DNA from: Lachnospiraceae bacterium MD308
GTDB lineage: Bacteria > Bacillota > Clostridia > Lachnospirales > Lachnospiraceae
Length of the DNA stretch: 64,000 nucleotides
Direction: 5' to 3'
Assembly: GCA_010206225.2 (NCBI GenBank)
Contig: VIQU02000024.1
Span: forward strand, 1 to 64,000
Shown here piece by piece: positions 24,547 to 34,300 of this stretch (positions within the stretch are counted from its first letter, which is position 1; each line of letters opens with the position of its first letter). The notes below the pieces were generated by a model. The model ran no database searches, was not told the DNA's origin, and worked only from the letters and a program-made list of their open reading frames with translations. A program made the position numbers and the translations under genes.

Positions 24547-26943
24547 ATGTTATTAGAACGGCTGGGAAAGGATTTGATATTTTTTGACGGCGGAACCGGG
24601 ACGCTTCTTCAGGAGAAGGGGTTAAAGCCAGGGGAATTGCCGGAAGTCTGGAACCTTGAGCATAAAGAAGAGATGATAGATATTCACCGTCAGTATTATG
24701 AGGCGGGCAGCGATATCGTGCTGAGCAATACCTTCGGGGCGAATGCCCTGAAATTCCACGATTCTGATTATGATCTAGAGGATATCATTACTGCAGCGAT
24801 AGCGAATCTTAAGGAGGCAGAAAAGCTAGGCGTCCATGACGGGAGAGAAGTCTATGCCGGGTTGGATGTAGGGCCTACGGGAAAGCTTTTAAAGCCTATG
24901 GGAGATCTGAGCTTTGAGGATGCTTATGAGGCATTTAAAGAGGTAGCGGTCATTGGTGAAAAAGCGGGAGCAGATCTGATCCACATTGAGACGATGAGCG
25001 ATACTTATGAAGTGAAGGCGGCTGTGCTGGCGGCGAAGGAGAATACGAAGCTGCCGGTATTTGCGACCATGATCTTTGATGACAGAGGAAAGCTTCTGAC
25101 TGGCGGGGATGTACCGTCGGTGGTTGCCATGCTTGAGGGACTTCGGGTGGATGCCCTTGGGATCAACTGTGGCATGGGCCCGGAGCAGATGCTGCCGGTT
25201 CTTGATGCGATACTGAAGGTGGCTTCCGTTCCGGTTATTGTAAAGCCCAATGCGGGACTTCCCAAACAGCGTGACGGGGAAGTTTACTATGACGTGGATC
25301 CGGAAGAATTTGCAGGACTGATGACTCAGATTGTGAAGAAGGGCGCGCAGCTTGTGGGAGGTTGCTGCGGAACGACGCCGGGTCATATCCGTAAGATGGT
25401 ACAGCAGGTAAAACAGACTGAGCCGTTTCCTAAGTGTATTCCCCTTGCAAAGAAGGAGCATACGATCGTGTCTTCTTATGGAAATGCCGTATTTTTAGGA
25501 GGGAAACCGGTCATTATCGGCGAGCGGATCAATCCTACGGGAAAGAAAAAGTTTAAACAGGCATTAAAAGAGCATGATCTTGACTATATATTAAAAGAGG
25601 GAATCAGCCAGCAGGATAACGGGGCGGACATTCTGGATGTCAACGTAGGTTTGCCTGACATTGATGAGAGGGCTATGATGGTGGAAGTGGTAAGAGAGCT
25701 TCAGAGTATATCCAGCCTTCCGCTGCAGATTGACACGGTGGACGAAAAAGCGTTAGAGGCGGCCATGCGCGTGTATAACGGCAAGCCCATGGTCAATTCC
25801 GTCAACGGCAAACAGGAAGAGATGGATAAAGTATTTCCTCTGATCAAAAGATACGGCGGTGTCGTGGTAGGACTGACCATTGATGAGGACGGCATTCCGA
25901 ATACGGCAGAAGGCCGTGTACGCATTGCCGGAAAGATCATTGAAGAAGCGAAAAAATACGGAATTGACAAGAAAGATATCGTCATCGATGTGCTGGCTAT
26001 GACCATAAGCTCAGATCCTGACGGGGCAAAGACGACGCTTGAAGCACTGCGGACAGTCAGGGAAAAGTACGGAGTGTGCACCGTGCTGGGCGTATCCAAC
26101 ATTTCTTTCGGACTTCCCTGCCGTCCGGCCGTGAATTCCAATTTCTATACGATGGCGATGCAAAATGGCTTAAGCGCGGGAATTATTAATCCCATGTCGG
26201 AGGATATGATGCGCGCTTACTATTCTTACTGCGCGCTGATGAACTATGATGAAAACTGTGAGGCGTACATCGGCCGTTACGGGAATCAGAAGGAAGAAAC
26301 GCCGGTGCAAAAGAGCGGGGAGATTACCCTTAAAGCAGCCATCGTCAAGGGACTTAAGGAGGAGGCACACCATGCGGCCCGTGAGATGATAAAGGAAAAA
26401 CCGCCTCTTTCTGTGATCAATGAAGAGATGATACCGGCTCTCGACGAAGTGGGAAAAGGCTTTGAGAAGGGAACGGTATTTCTGCCCCAGCTGCTCATGA
26501 GCGCCGATGCCGCAAAGCTGGCATTTGCCGTGCTGAAGGAGGGGCTTTCGGAAATCAGTGGTAAGGAGCGAAAAAAGGATAAGGTGATTCTTGCAACGGT
26601 GAAAGGTGATATCCATGATATCGGCAAGAATATCGTAAAAGTGCTTTTGGAAAATTACAGCTTTGACGTGATTGATCTTGGAAAGGATGTGGAGCCGGAA
26701 ACTGTTTTAGAAGCTGCGGTTAAAGAGAATGTGCAGCTGGTAGGCTTAAGCGCGCTTATGACAACTACGGTGGTCAGTATGGAAGAGACCATAAAGCTTT
26801 TGCATAAGGGAAAGCCGGACTGTAAGATCATGGTAGGCGGCGCGGTGTTAAACCAGGATTATGCGGATATGATCGGGGCGGACTTTTACGGAAAGGACGC
26901 GATGCAGTCGGTGTACTATGCGAAAGAGTTGTTTGCAAAGTAA
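24547..26943 (+). CDS. metH: B12-dependent methionine synthase lacking the activation domain
   Basis: The protein transfers the methyl group from methyl-tetrahydrofolate to homocysteine. Domains in order are the homocysteine domain (FDGGTGTLLQEKGL near the start, Zn ligands in GINCGMGPE and GGCCGTTPGH), the pterin-binding domain (about 320-590, GERINPTGKKKFKQ), the cobalamin cap and the B12 domain with DIHDIGKNIVKVLL (cobalt-ligating His). It ends after the B12 domain at 798 residues, short of full MetH (about 1200). The ATG at 24547 with AAGGAGCAGG upstream is preferred to the 24475 frame start, which lies inside the previous gene. Confidence 0.93.
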   Translation: MLLERLGKDLIFFDGGTGTLLQEKGLKPGELPEVWNLEHKEEMIDIHRQYYEAGSDIVLSNTFGANALKFHDSDYDLEDIITAAIANLKEAEKLGVHDGREVYAGLDVGPTGKLLKPMGDLSFEDAYEAFKEVAVIGEKAGADLIHIETMSDTYEVKAAVLAAKENTKLPVFATMIFDDRGKLLTGGDVPSVVAMLEGLRVDALGINCGMGPEQMLPVLDAILKVASVPVIVKPNAGLPKQRDGEVYYDVDPEEFAGLMTQIVKKGAQLVGGCCGTTPGHIRKMVQQVKQTEPFPKCIPLAKKEHTIVSSYGNAVFLGGKPVIIGERINPTGKKKFKQALKEHDLDYILKEGISQQDNGADILDVNVGLPDIDERAMMVEVVRELQSISSLPLQIDTVDEKALEAAMRVYNGKPMVNSVNGKQEEMDKVFPLIKRYGGVVVGLTIDEDGIPNTAEGRVRIAGKIIEEAKKYGIDKKDIVIDVLAMTISSDPDGAKTTLEALRTVREKYGVCTVLGVSNISFGLPCRPAVNSNFYTMAMQNGLSAGIINPMSEDMMRAYYSYCALMNYDENCEAYIGRYGNQKEETPVQKSGEITLKAAIVKGLKEEAHHAAREMIKEKPPLSVINEEMIPALDEVGKGFEKGTVFLPQLLMSADAAKLAFAVLKEGLSEISGKERKKDKVILATVKGDIHDIGKNIVKVLLENYSFDVIDLGKDVEPETVLEAAVKENVQLVGLSALMTTTVVSMEETIKLLHKGKPDCKIMVGGAVLNQDYADMIGADFYGKDAMQSVYYAKELFAK

Positions 26944-26974
26944 AGGGTATGCAAAATAAAAGGAGAAGAGAAGA

Positions 26975-27982
26975 ATGAGTTTAATATTACCGGAAAAATA
27001 TGATCCGCATCTGAGTGTGCGGGAAACGCAGGAGGCAATCAAATATATCAGGGACACTTTTCAGAAGGAGTTCGGGAAGGAGATGAACCTTGAGAGGATC
27101 TCCGCACCTTTGTTTGTAGTAAAGAGCAGCGGCCTGAATGATAACCTGAACGGCGTGGAGCGTCCGGTCGGCTTTGATATCGCAGGGCTTCCTGACGAAG
27201 ATATAGAGGTCGTACAGTCTCTTGCTAAGTGGAAACGTATGGCGCTTAAGAGGTATGGTTTTCGGCCGGGAGAAGGATTGTATACGAATATGAACGCGAT
27301 CCGCCGGGATGAGGAGCTTGATAACCTTCATTCCTGTTATGTGGATCAGTGGGACTGGGAGAAAGTGATCACGAAAGAGGACAGGACTGTCGAGACGCTT
27401 AAGGAGACAGTGAAAAATATTTTCAAGATCATCAAGCATATGGAGCATGAAGTGTGGTATAAATATCCGCATGCAGTCAAACGTCTTCCGGATCAGGTGA
27501 CGTTTATCACTTCTGAGGAGCTGGAGGAGAGGTATCCGGATAAGACTCCGAAGGAGCGGGAGAACCTGATCACAAAAGAATACGGCTGTGTGTTTGTTAT
27601 GAAGATCGGGGAGAAGTTAAAGAGCGGCGTACCGCACGACGGTAGGGCGCCGGACTATGATGACTGGCAGCTCAACGGAGATATTTTGTTCTGGTTCGAT
27701 ACGCTTGACTGTGCTTTGGAAATTTCCAGTATGGGAATCCGCGTGGATGAAAAATCGCTTGCCGAGCAGTTAAAGAAGGCCGGATGTGAGGATAGAAGGA
27801 ATCTGCCGTATCACCGGATGCTTCTGGACGGAGAGCTGCCTTACACGATCGGCGGCGGAATCGGGCAGTCAAGACTTTGCATGCTGCTTTTGAACCGTGC
27901 ACATGTAGGAGAGGTGCAGGCAAGTCTCTGGCCAAAGGAGATGAGAGAGACCTGCAGGGAGCATGGGATTATCCTTTTGTAG
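26975..27982 (+). CDS. asnA: Aspartate-ammonia ligase (asparagine synthetase A)
   Basis: This 335-residue enzyme of the class II tRNA-synthetase fold makes asparagine from aspartate, ammonia and ATP. Family stretches visible are [49 protein letters not shown] and [23 protein letters not shown]. The ribosome binding site GGAGAAGAG precedes the ATG. It follows metH by 31 bp and may belong to the same transcript. Confidence 0.95.
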   Translation: MSLILPEKYDPHLSVRETQEAIKYIRDTFQKEFGKEMNLERISAPLFVVKSSGLNDNLNGVERPVGFDIAGLPDEDIEVVQSLAKWKRMALKRYGFRPGEGLYTNMNAIRRDEELDNLHSCYVDQWDWEKVITKEDRTVETLKETVKNIFKIIKHMEHEVWYKYPHAVKRLPDQVTFITSEELEERYPDKTPKERENLITKEYGCVFVMKIGEKLKSGVPHDGRAPDYDDWQLNGDILFWFDTLDCALEISSMGIRVDEKSLAEQLKKAGCEDRRNLPYHRMLLDGELPYTIGGGIGQSRLCMLLLNRAHVGEVQASLWPKEMRETCREHGIILL

Positions 27983-28015
27983 AAGGAAACATCAAAGAAA
28001 GGATCTTGCTTTTTA

Positions 28016-28044
28016 TTGTTTTTTTTCCCAATACTTGGTATACT
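28016..28044 (+). promoter_or_regulatory. Sigma-A type promoter of the envelope cluster
   Basis: TTGTTT (28016-28021) and TATACT (28039-28044) are spaced by 17 bp, about 35 bp before the first gene of the cluster. Confidence 0.5.
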
Positions 28045-28080
28045 TATTTTAGTAAAAAAAGGAATACGAGGTGAGAGGAA

Positions 28081-28797
28081 ATGAAAAGAAAAAGAAGGCT
28101 GATCGGGATGTTCTGCCTGTTTTTAGCAGCAATGACAGTCGTCCCGAACATTCTTCCGGCCGGAAATGTGACAGTTGTAAAGGCAGCGAAAAAAAGTACA
28201 AAATCCAAAAAGAAGAACGGACTGGTCAGGGAGAAAGGCAATTACCGTTATTATAAAAAAGGAAAACTGCAGAAAAAAGTCTGGAAGACGATAAAGCGTA
28301 AAAAGTATTATTTCAAAAAGGACGGCAATGCTGCGGTAGGAAGCTGTAAGATCGGCGGGAAGTATTATATATTCAGTGAAAAAGGGCAGCTTGTCATACC
28401 GTCTAAAAAGGCTAAGACAAAAGTAGTGGCCGTGAAAGGCGTAAAATATCAGGCGAAGGCCAAAGGACTTGCCGCAAAGGGCTGGAGCAAGGATAAAACG
28501 TATTATTTTAGTGCGAATGGCAGAATGCTGACAGGCATCCAAGTCATTGGCGAGAAGTTCTACAGCTTTGGGAAAAATGGGAAGTATGACAAAGACAAGA
28601 CAAAGAAGCTTAGTAAAGCGTCCGTGTATGAAAAAGATATGACAGATCTTTACCGCCTGATCGGGAAGCCTAAGAAGTCAGCTTACTATGACGGTTGTTA
28701 CGGGCCGGGGAAAGACGGTATCCTGACTTACAAGAACTTTACTGTATATACTTACAAGGCCCCGGACGGAAAAGAAATCTATATGGGCGCGGAATAG
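28081..28797 (+). CDS. Secreted protein with cell-wall-binding-like repeats
   Basis: The 238-residue, very lysine-rich protein has a signal peptide (about 1-35). It then carries short aromatic/Gly repeats of the choline-binding/CW_binding type (GNYRYYKKGKLQ, KKYYFKKDGNAAVG, GKYYIFSEKGQL, KTYYFSANGRMLTG). The C-terminal part (about 180-238, DLYRLIGKPKKSAYYDGCYG and TVYTYKAPDGKEIYMG) is of the type seen after such repeats in Lachnospiraceae and has no known activity. It is the first of a group of secreted proteins; two transglutaminase-like proteins with the same style of repeats follow. It probably binds the wall. Confidence 0.75.
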   Translation: MKRKRRLIGMFCLFLAAMTVVPNILPAGNVTVVKAAKKSTKSKKKNGLVREKGNYRYYKKGKLQKKVWKTIKRKKYYFKKDGNAAVGSCKIGGKYYIFSEKGQLVIPSKKAKTKVVAVKGVKYQAKAKGLAAKGWSKDKTYYFSANGRMLTGIQVIGEKFYSFGKNGKYDKDKTKKLSKASVYEKDMTDLYRLIGKPKKSAYYDGCYGPGKDGILTYKNFTVYTYKAPDGKEIYMGAE

Positions 28798-28841
28798 GAA
28801 AACGCGGCGCGTATTTATGAGTGAATGGGAGAGTGGATAAG

Positions 28842-29426
28842 ATGAAGAAAAACAGAAGAAATACATATAAGAGACTGATCATGTTTGCGTTGGCATTGGC
28901 GCTCCTTCTATCGGCGCCGGCAGCTTCCGTACAGGCGGCCTCCTCTGTGAATAAGAAGCTTGCGAAGCAGGTAAACGGCATTGTCAAGAAGAAAGTAAAA
29001 GCTAAGGACAGCAAAAAAAAGAAGCTGCAGAAGCTGTTTCAATATACGGAGAAGACATATAAATATGGCCGCGCCTATGGTTTTAAGCCTAAGAAAGGGT
29101 GGGAGAAAAACTACGCGTTAGAGATGTACAGCAAAAAGAAAGGGAGCTGTTATCACTATGCGGCGGCATATGCGTTTCTGGCAAAAAAGGCTACCAATTA
29201 CACGGTGCGCATCGGCGTGGGAAAAACGAACGGCTTTAACCCTAAAGTGAAGCAGGATCACGCATGGGTGGAGATAAGGATTAAGGGTAACTGGTACATC
29301 TGCGATCCGAATATGGATAAGTTTGCGGCAAAAAGCTCTGGAAAGTATTTTCTGAAAGACAGAAAAGGGTTAAAAAAGACGTACAATAACTTTAAAGGCG
29401 CAAAATACTACAATGTAAAGCTGTAG
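28842..29426 (+). CDS. Secreted transglutaminase-like protein
   Basis: The 194-residue protein has a signal peptide (about 1-33, LIMFALALALLLSAPAASVQA) and a transglutaminase/protease-like domain with the full triad: Cys103 in KGSCYHYAAAYAFL, His140 in DHAWVEI and Asp155 in CDPNMD. Such secreted domains act as peptidases or crosslinkers in the cell wall. The ATG at 28842 with GGGAGAG upstream is preferred to the GTG at 28821 because it begins the signal peptide MKKNRR. A paralogous gene follows at 29490. Confidence 0.8.
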   Translation: MKKNRRNTYKRLIMFALALALLLSAPAASVQAASSVNKKLAKQVNGIVKKKVKAKDSKKKKLQKLFQYTEKTYKYGRAYGFKPKKGWEKNYALEMYSKKKGSCYHYAAAYAFLAKKATNYTVRIGVGKTNGFNPKVKQDHAWVEIRIKGNWYICDPNMDKFAAKSSGKYFLKDRKGLKKTYNNFKGAKYYNVKL

Positions 29427-29489
29427 ATGCACATAGCAAAAAGGAACGGATTGATAAAAGGTTAATGGAAAAGGATAGAGGGAAAATCT

Positions 29490-30305
29490 ATGCATAACAG
29501 AAATCGGACAGGAAGAAGGCTTGCGGCATTGACCGCAGCCTTAGTTGTGTTGTTAGGAATGATGACGGATGTGCAGACTGTCTCGGCTCTAGATGCGGGT
29601 GCAAAAAAGAAAGAAAGCTGGAAGATTGAAAAGCAGTGTGTTTTTTATTACAAAGGCGGGAAAAAGCTGACGGGGTTAAGAAAGCTTAACGGTAAATACT
29701 ACTATTTTGACAAAAAAGGTGTGCAGCGTACCGGATGGCAGAAAATACGGGGGGACTATTACTTTTTCCGTATAGACAGCAAAGAAAAAGGATATATGGT
29801 AACTTCAAAGAAAGTGAACGGCGTGACGCTTAAGGACAGCGGTAAGGCTAAGAAGACGAAAGCAAGCGCCGCAAAGCTGAATGTTATGATCAAGGCGAAT
29901 AAGATCATGGAAAAGGCGACGAAGCCTACCATGAAAAAGAAGGAGAAACTGAGAGCGTGCTTTGACTATTCCATGAAGAAATTCAGATACCGAGGCTCCC
30001 CGAGATTTAAAAAGAGTAAGAACTGGGAGTATAAGTATGCGCTGGATATGTTTGACAGAGGTCACGGGAGTTGTTACGCCTATGGCGCAGCATTTGCATT
30101 TCTTGCCAATGCAGTGGGGTATACGGATGCATATGCGATTTCCAGCGGCGGTCATGGCTGGGCGGAAGTAAAGGGAAGAGTGTATGATCCGTCATGGGAG
30201 ATGGTAGATAAAAAGCATCATTATTTCGGCATGTCCTATAACTTGAGCGGTAAGGGAGGAAGGCCAAACTACAAGAGGAACCGAACATATGTAAAGAAAA
30301 TTTAG
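29490..30305 (+). CDS. Secreted wall-binding transglutaminase-like protein
   Basis: The 271-residue protein has a signal peptide (about 1-34), two CW_binding-type repeats (about 60-95, KLNGKYYYFDKKGVQRTGW and IRGDYYFFRID) and a transglutaminase-like domain with Cys195 (GHGSCYAYGAAFAFL), His222 (GHGWAEV) and Asp233 (VYDPSW). It combines the repeat type of the gene at 28081 with the enzyme domain of the gene at 28842. The repeats likely hold the enzyme on the wall. The substrate is unknown. Confidence 0.8.
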   Translation: MHNRNRTGRRLAALTAALVVLLGMMTDVQTVSALDAGAKKKESWKIEKQCVFYYKGGKKLTGLRKLNGKYYYFDKKGVQRTGWQKIRGDYYFFRIDSKEKGYMVTSKKVNGVTLKDSGKAKKTKASAAKLNVMIKANKIMEKATKPTMKKKEKLRACFDYSMKKFRYRGSPRFKKSKNWEYKYALDMFDRGHGSCYAYGAAFAFLANAVGYTDAYAISSGGHGWAEVKGRVYDPSWEMVDKKHHYFGMSYNLSGKGGRPNYKRNRTYVKKI

Positions 30306-30339
30306 AGTACTTATAATTTTAATGGAAAGGCAGTTTGAG

Positions 30340-31767
30340 ATGATTTTTAGTTCACTTGTATTTTTGTGCATTTTTTTACCTGTTACATATATTTTATATA
30401 CCATCCTACCGTCGCTTAAGCTGAAGAATGCTGCTTTGATCGCTGTGAGTCTTGTGTTTTATGCGTATGGGGAGCCGGTCTATGTGCTGCTTATGGTTTT
30501 GAGTGCATTTCTTAACTACGTATGTGCCTTAATGATTGCAAGATGCAAAGAGAAGAAAAAGTTTTTCTTGATTGCGGGCGTGATTGTCAATCTTGGGATT
30601 CTGGGTGTTTTTAAATATGCGGCGTTTTTTGTGCATACATGTAACAGTCTGTTCGGACTCGGTATGCCGGAGCCTTTTTTGTCTCTTCCGGTAGGTATCT
30701 CATTTTTCACATTTCAGGCATTGTCCTATGTGATTGACGTCTACCGTGGGAACGTAGAGATTCAGAAAAGCTTTTTTAAGGTGCTTCTCTACATTTCTTT
30801 CTTCCCTCAGCTTATCGCGGGACCTATCGTAAAATACAGGGATATCAGCGAGGAGATTGATAACCGGACGCAGAGTCCGAAGCAGACGGCGATCGGAATG
30901 AGAAGATTTATCTGCGGTCTCTCAAAAAAGGTGCTAATCGCTAATACGATGGGCAGTGCTGCGGATTGTATATTTGCTGCCGAGCTGTCTCACGTAAATA
31001 TTCTGGCGGCATGGCTTGGAGCGATAGCATATTTACTGCAGATTTATTATGATTTCAGCGGATACAGTGATATGGCTATCGGGCTGGGCAGGATGTTCGG
31101 ATTTCATTTCAGGGAGAATTTTATGTACCCGTACGGAGCGGCAAGCGTCCGGGAATTTTGGCGGAGATGGCACATCTCTCTGTCTACATGGTTTAAAGAG
31201 TATCTGTATATCCCTCTGGGCGGAAATAGGAAGGGCAGGGCAAGAGCCTGCCTGAATAAAATCATTGTTTTCTTTTTTACGGGACTCTGGCATGGGGCCG
31301 ACTGGACATTTGTCCTGTGGGGGCTGTATCATGGCATGTTCCTGCTGTTTGAGGAATATGTCCCGGTGTTAAAAAGGGCGCCGAAATTTCTGGCCCGTAT
31401 CTATACGCTGCTTGTAGTGTGCATAGGTTTTGTGATTTTTCGGGCGGATACTATTTCGCAGGGCTTGTATTTTGTGAGACAGATGTTCGCGGGTTTTACC
31501 TTTACGGCCGCATCCGCAAATCTAATATGGCAGCAGCTGACACCTTGGTTTCTTGCGGCAGGTTTGGCGGGCATCATCGGCTGTGCTCCTATCAGGCCGC
31601 TGGCAGACAAAATAAGAGCGAAGTTATATCAGGAGGATCAGCCGGTGACGGCGGTATGGGTAAGAATACAGGCAGGACTTTATCTTTTGTCCTTTATCCT
31701 GCTGGCATGGTGTATGTTGAGATTGTCAGGGAGCTCTTACAATCCGTTTATTTATTTCAGGTTCTGA
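30340..31767 (+). CDS. MBOAT family O-acyltransferase (AlgI/DltB-like)
   Basis: This polytopic membrane protein of 475 residues has about ten hydrophobic segments. The catalytic MBOAT histidine lies in WHGADWTFVLWGLYHG, and the earlier block FREFW-type motif reads SVREFWRRWHISLSTWFKEYLYIPLGG. AlgI-like proteins pass acetyl groups across the membrane for acetylation of exported polysaccharides. The ATG at 30340 follows GGAAAGG and begins MIFSSLVFL, as in the family; the 30322 ATG has no ribosome binding site. The next gene is an AlgX/AlgJ-like partner, so the pair probably O-acetylates a surface glycan. Confidence 0.9.
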   Translation: MIFSSLVFLCIFLPVTYILYTILPSLKLKNAALIAVSLVFYAYGEPVYVLLMVLSAFLNYVCALMIARCKEKKKFFLIAGVIVNLGILGVFKYAAFFVHTCNSLFGLGMPEPFLSLPVGISFFTFQALSYVIDVYRGNVEIQKSFFKVLLYISFFPQLIAGPIVKYRDISEEIDNRTQSPKQTAIGMRRFICGLSKKVLIANTMGSAADCIFAAELSHVNILAAWLGAIAYLLQIYYDFSGYSDMAIGLGRMFGFHFRENFMYPYGAASVREFWRRWHISLSTWFKEYLYIPLGGNRKGRARACLNKIIVFFFTGLWHGADWTFVLWGLYHGMFLLFEEYVPVLKRAPKFLARIYTLLVVCIGFVIFRADTISQGLYFVRQMFAGFTFTAASANLIWQQLTPWFLAAGLAGIIGCAPIRPLADKIRAKLYQEDQPVTAVWVRIQAGLYLLSFILLAWCMLRLSGSSYNPFIYFRF

Positions 31768-31806
31768 CAGAAGCGCTGCATCAGATATAAGGAGAGGAGA
31801 AGGGGA

Positions 31807-33225
31807 ATGAAGAAGATAGGAAATCGTTTGTTTGTTGCAGCATGTCTTTTGCTGTGCCTGATTCCTTTTGCGGGGATGACAATAGCTCCGACGCATACAA
31901 CAACAGAAAATAGAAGGCTGGTTTCCTTTCCGAAAATAAAAAAAGAAGGAAAATGGAATTGGGAATGGCTTGGAGAGGCAGGGGCATATTTTGAAGATCA
32001 CTTCGCATTCCGTCCGTATTTTGTGACTGCGGATTCCGAGATCATGGGGAAGGTATTCGGAGTGTCGAATATGGATACGGTAATAGATGGAAAAAACGGC
32101 TGGCTTTATTATGCAGCGACCAGAGCAGACTATCTGGGAGAAGATACGTTATCGGAGCGGGGCGCTTATAATGTTTTGCATAATCTGTCGCTGCTGCAGC
32201 GGTATGTAGAAGGAAGCGGGGCAAAGTTTCTTTTTACGGTGGCGCCGAATAAGAATTCTCTGTATGGAGAGTACATGCCATATTATGCAGGCAGAAAGGT
32301 AAGCGATAGAAAGAATATAGAGCTTCTTGAGCCGGGCTTTGAAAAGGAAGGGGTTCTTTATGCGGATCTGTTTGCTGTCTTTGAGGACCAAACGGAAACA
32401 TTGTATCTGAAAAGGGACTCCCACTGGAATCAAAAGGGCGCGGTTCTGGCCTATAATACGATGCTGGACTCTCTGGGGAGAGAACATGATAACTATGAGA
32501 CCGTGCCTTCCATACGGACAAAGACAGAGTACGGGGATTTAAACCGGATGCTGTACCCGAAAAGCGCTGTGCCGGAATGGAATGATCGGTATGAAAAGGA
32601 GCCGTCTTATCAATATGTGTCGGATTTTAAAAGTGTTGAGGATGCATGGATTCAGACCAGTAATGAGAAGTGTCAGGGAAGTCTTCTGATGTTTCGGGAT
32701 TCTTTCGGGAATACCCTGCTGCCGCTGATGGCGGATGCCTATCGCGACGGATATTTTTCTAAGAGCGTTCCATATCCGGTCGAAGAGTACATGACAGAAT
32801 ATCATCCCGATACGGTCATCGCAGAAAAGGCAGAGAGAAATTTAAGAGAGTTTGCCAATGAGCCGCCGATTATGACGGGGCCGCCTGCAGTACTCAGCGG
32901 GAAACAAAAAGAAAAGCAGACAGATACAACTGTGCAGCTGAAAGAATCGGAATATGATATGTCTTATCTGGAAATCAGTGGAATGTTGGACCCCGGGTAC
33001 GTAAAACAAAACACCAATGTCTATATCAGCGTACAATATGCGGATAAGGAGCAGACATATGAAGCATTTACAGTGTCGGCAGAAGGCTCCGATAACGGAT
33101 TTCTTTTATATTTGCCTGCGGATGCAATATCTGAAGAGTCTGTTGAATTGTGTGTTATAACAGAGACGCAGGGAGAGTTTACGGCCGTAAAGCAGGAGAG
33201 ATGTAAGGTTCCGGTGCGGGAGTAA
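31807..33225 (+). CDS. DHHW/AlgX-like extracellular partner of the acyltransferase
   Basis: The 472-residue protein has an N-terminal signal anchor (about 4-25) followed by an SGNH-like AlgX/DHHW domain: ENRRLVSFPK near the start, NGWLYYAATRADYLGEDTL, YLKRDSHWNQKGAVLAY (DxHW) and SLLMFRDSFGNTLLPLM (catalytic-type RDSFG). Such proteins sit outside the membrane and transfer acetyl groups delivered by the AlgI-type protein. Its direct position after the MBOAT gene, with a good GGAGAGGAG site, supports a shared function. The C-terminal ~110 residues are beta-rich and of unknown role. Confidence 0.85.
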   Translation: MKKIGNRLFVAACLLLCLIPFAGMTIAPTHTTTENRRLVSFPKIKKEGKWNWEWLGEAGAYFEDHFAFRPYFVTADSEIMGKVFGVSNMDTVIDGKNGWLYYAATRADYLGEDTLSERGAYNVLHNLSLLQRYVEGSGAKFLFTVAPNKNSLYGEYMPYYAGRKVSDRKNIELLEPGFEKEGVLYADLFAVFEDQTETLYLKRDSHWNQKGAVLAYNTMLDSLGREHDNYETVPSIRTKTEYGDLNRMLYPKSAVPEWNDRYEKEPSYQYVSDFKSVEDAWIQTSNEKCQGSLLMFRDSFGNTLLPLMADAYRDGYFSKSVPYPVEEYMTEYHPDTVIAEKAERNLREFANEPPIMTGPPAVLSGKQKEKQTDTTVQLKESEYDMSYLEISGMLDPGYVKQNTNVYISVQYADKEQTYEAFTVSAEGSDNGFLLYLPADAISEESVELCVITETQGEFTAVKQERCKVPVRE

Positions 33226-33240
33226 AAGGGAGAAAATTTT

Positions 33241-34245
33241 ATGAGGCAGAAAATCAGGAAGCAGAAAATCCGTCCAAAGACAATATTATTATTGTGTCTG
33301 ATCTCTATGACAGCGGCGGTGTCAGCAGGGTGCGGTAAAAAAATAGAGATCCGCGTTCAGGATATGTATACGCAGACACGTATGACCGCGCCGGAAGGGG
33401 CGACAGTACAAGACATTCTGACAGAGGCGGAGATTGATATCCAAGAGGGCGATGAGGTCTGGCCGTCTTTGGATACAAGGATCACAGAGGATCAGGGAAA
33501 GATATCCATTTCCCGGCATGCAAAGGCGCAGCTTGCAGTGGACGACGAGGTTATGGATATAGAAATGACGGGCGGAAAGGTGAAGGATGCCCTTAACCAG
33601 TTACAGATCACGCTTGGAGAGCATGACTGTATTGATCATGAGCCGGAAGCATATGTTACAGACGGCATGAAGATATCTGTGATACGCCGTCTGGCAGTGT
33701 CCATTGCGGCGGACGGAGAGACAAAGGATTACTTGACGGAGGCGAAGACAGTGGAAGAGCTTTTGAACCTTCAGGGAGTTACTCTCGGAAAAAGGGATAT
33801 AGTGGAGCCGAAGCTGCCAAAGAAGCTTGAAGAGGGAACCAAGGTAGTCGTAAAACGGGTTGATGTTAAGGAAGTGACAGAGAAGGAGCCGATCGCTTAC
33901 CAGACGCGGACAGAGAAGTCAAAGAGCATGACAATCGGGACAAGCAAGGTGACGAGGCAGGGAGTCAACGGTGAAAAGAAGATCACGTACCAAGTGACGT
34001 ATGTGGATGGAAAAGAAGACGGGCGCAAGGCGGTCAGGGAGGAAGTCATAAAGGAGCCGGTTGATAAGATAATCACGCAGGGTACGAAGCCGAAGCCAAA
34101 GCCGGCCGCATCAAAAGGAAAATCGAAAAGCGGGAAAGGGAAAAAGGTAGTCTCCAAGAAGAAAGTATATGATTGTGATGGCTCCGGACATGGATATTAT
34201 ATTATTAAATATTCAGACGGAAGCATAAAGTATAAAGATTTTTAG
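33241..34245 (+). CDS. Lipoprotein with DUF348 (ubiquitin-like) repeats and G5 domain
   Basis: The 334-residue protein has a signal peptide ending in a lipobox (VSAGC). Next come three ubiquitin-like DUF348 repeats (IRVQDMYTQTRMTAPEGATVQDIL, KAQLAVDDEVMDIEMTGGKVKDAL, VSIAADGETKDYLTEAKTVEEL) and a G5 domain (about 205-280, EKEPIAYQTRTEKSKSM to DKIITQGTK). A Lys-rich tail ends with a small conserved-looking DCDGSGHGYYIIKYSDGS. The layout resembles YabE/resuscitation-promoting factors but lacks the usual 3D or lysozyme catalytic domain, so it is probably a wall-binding protein. Confidence 0.8.
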   Translation: MRQKIRKQKIRPKTILLLCLISMTAAVSAGCGKKIEIRVQDMYTQTRMTAPEGATVQDILTEAEIDIQEGDEVWPSLDTRITEDQGKISISRHAKAQLAVDDEVMDIEMTGGKVKDALNQLQITLGEHDCIDHEPEAYVTDGMKISVIRRLAVSIAADGETKDYLTEAKTVEELLNLQGVTLGKRDIVEPKLPKKLEEGTKVVVKRVDVKEVTEKEPIAYQTRTEKSKSMTIGTSKVTRQGVNGEKKITYQVTYVDGKEDGRKAVREEVIKEPVDKIITQGTKPKPKPAASKGKSKSGKGKKVVSKKKVYDCDGSGHGYYIIKYSDGSIKYKDF

Positions 34246-34252
34246 ACTGAAA

Positions 34253-34284
34253 AAGGGGGCATCGGTATGAACCGACACCCCCTT
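34253..34284 (-). terminator. Terminator of the pepP gene, possibly bidirectional
   Basis: AAGGGGG pairs with CCCCCTT and TCGGT with ACCGA across a symmetric CA/CA interior loop, with an ATGA loop. On the minus strand a run of T follows the stem, which suits the convergent aminopeptidase gene. Confidence 0.75.
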
Positions 34285-34300
34285 AGTCTATCTTTGAAAA

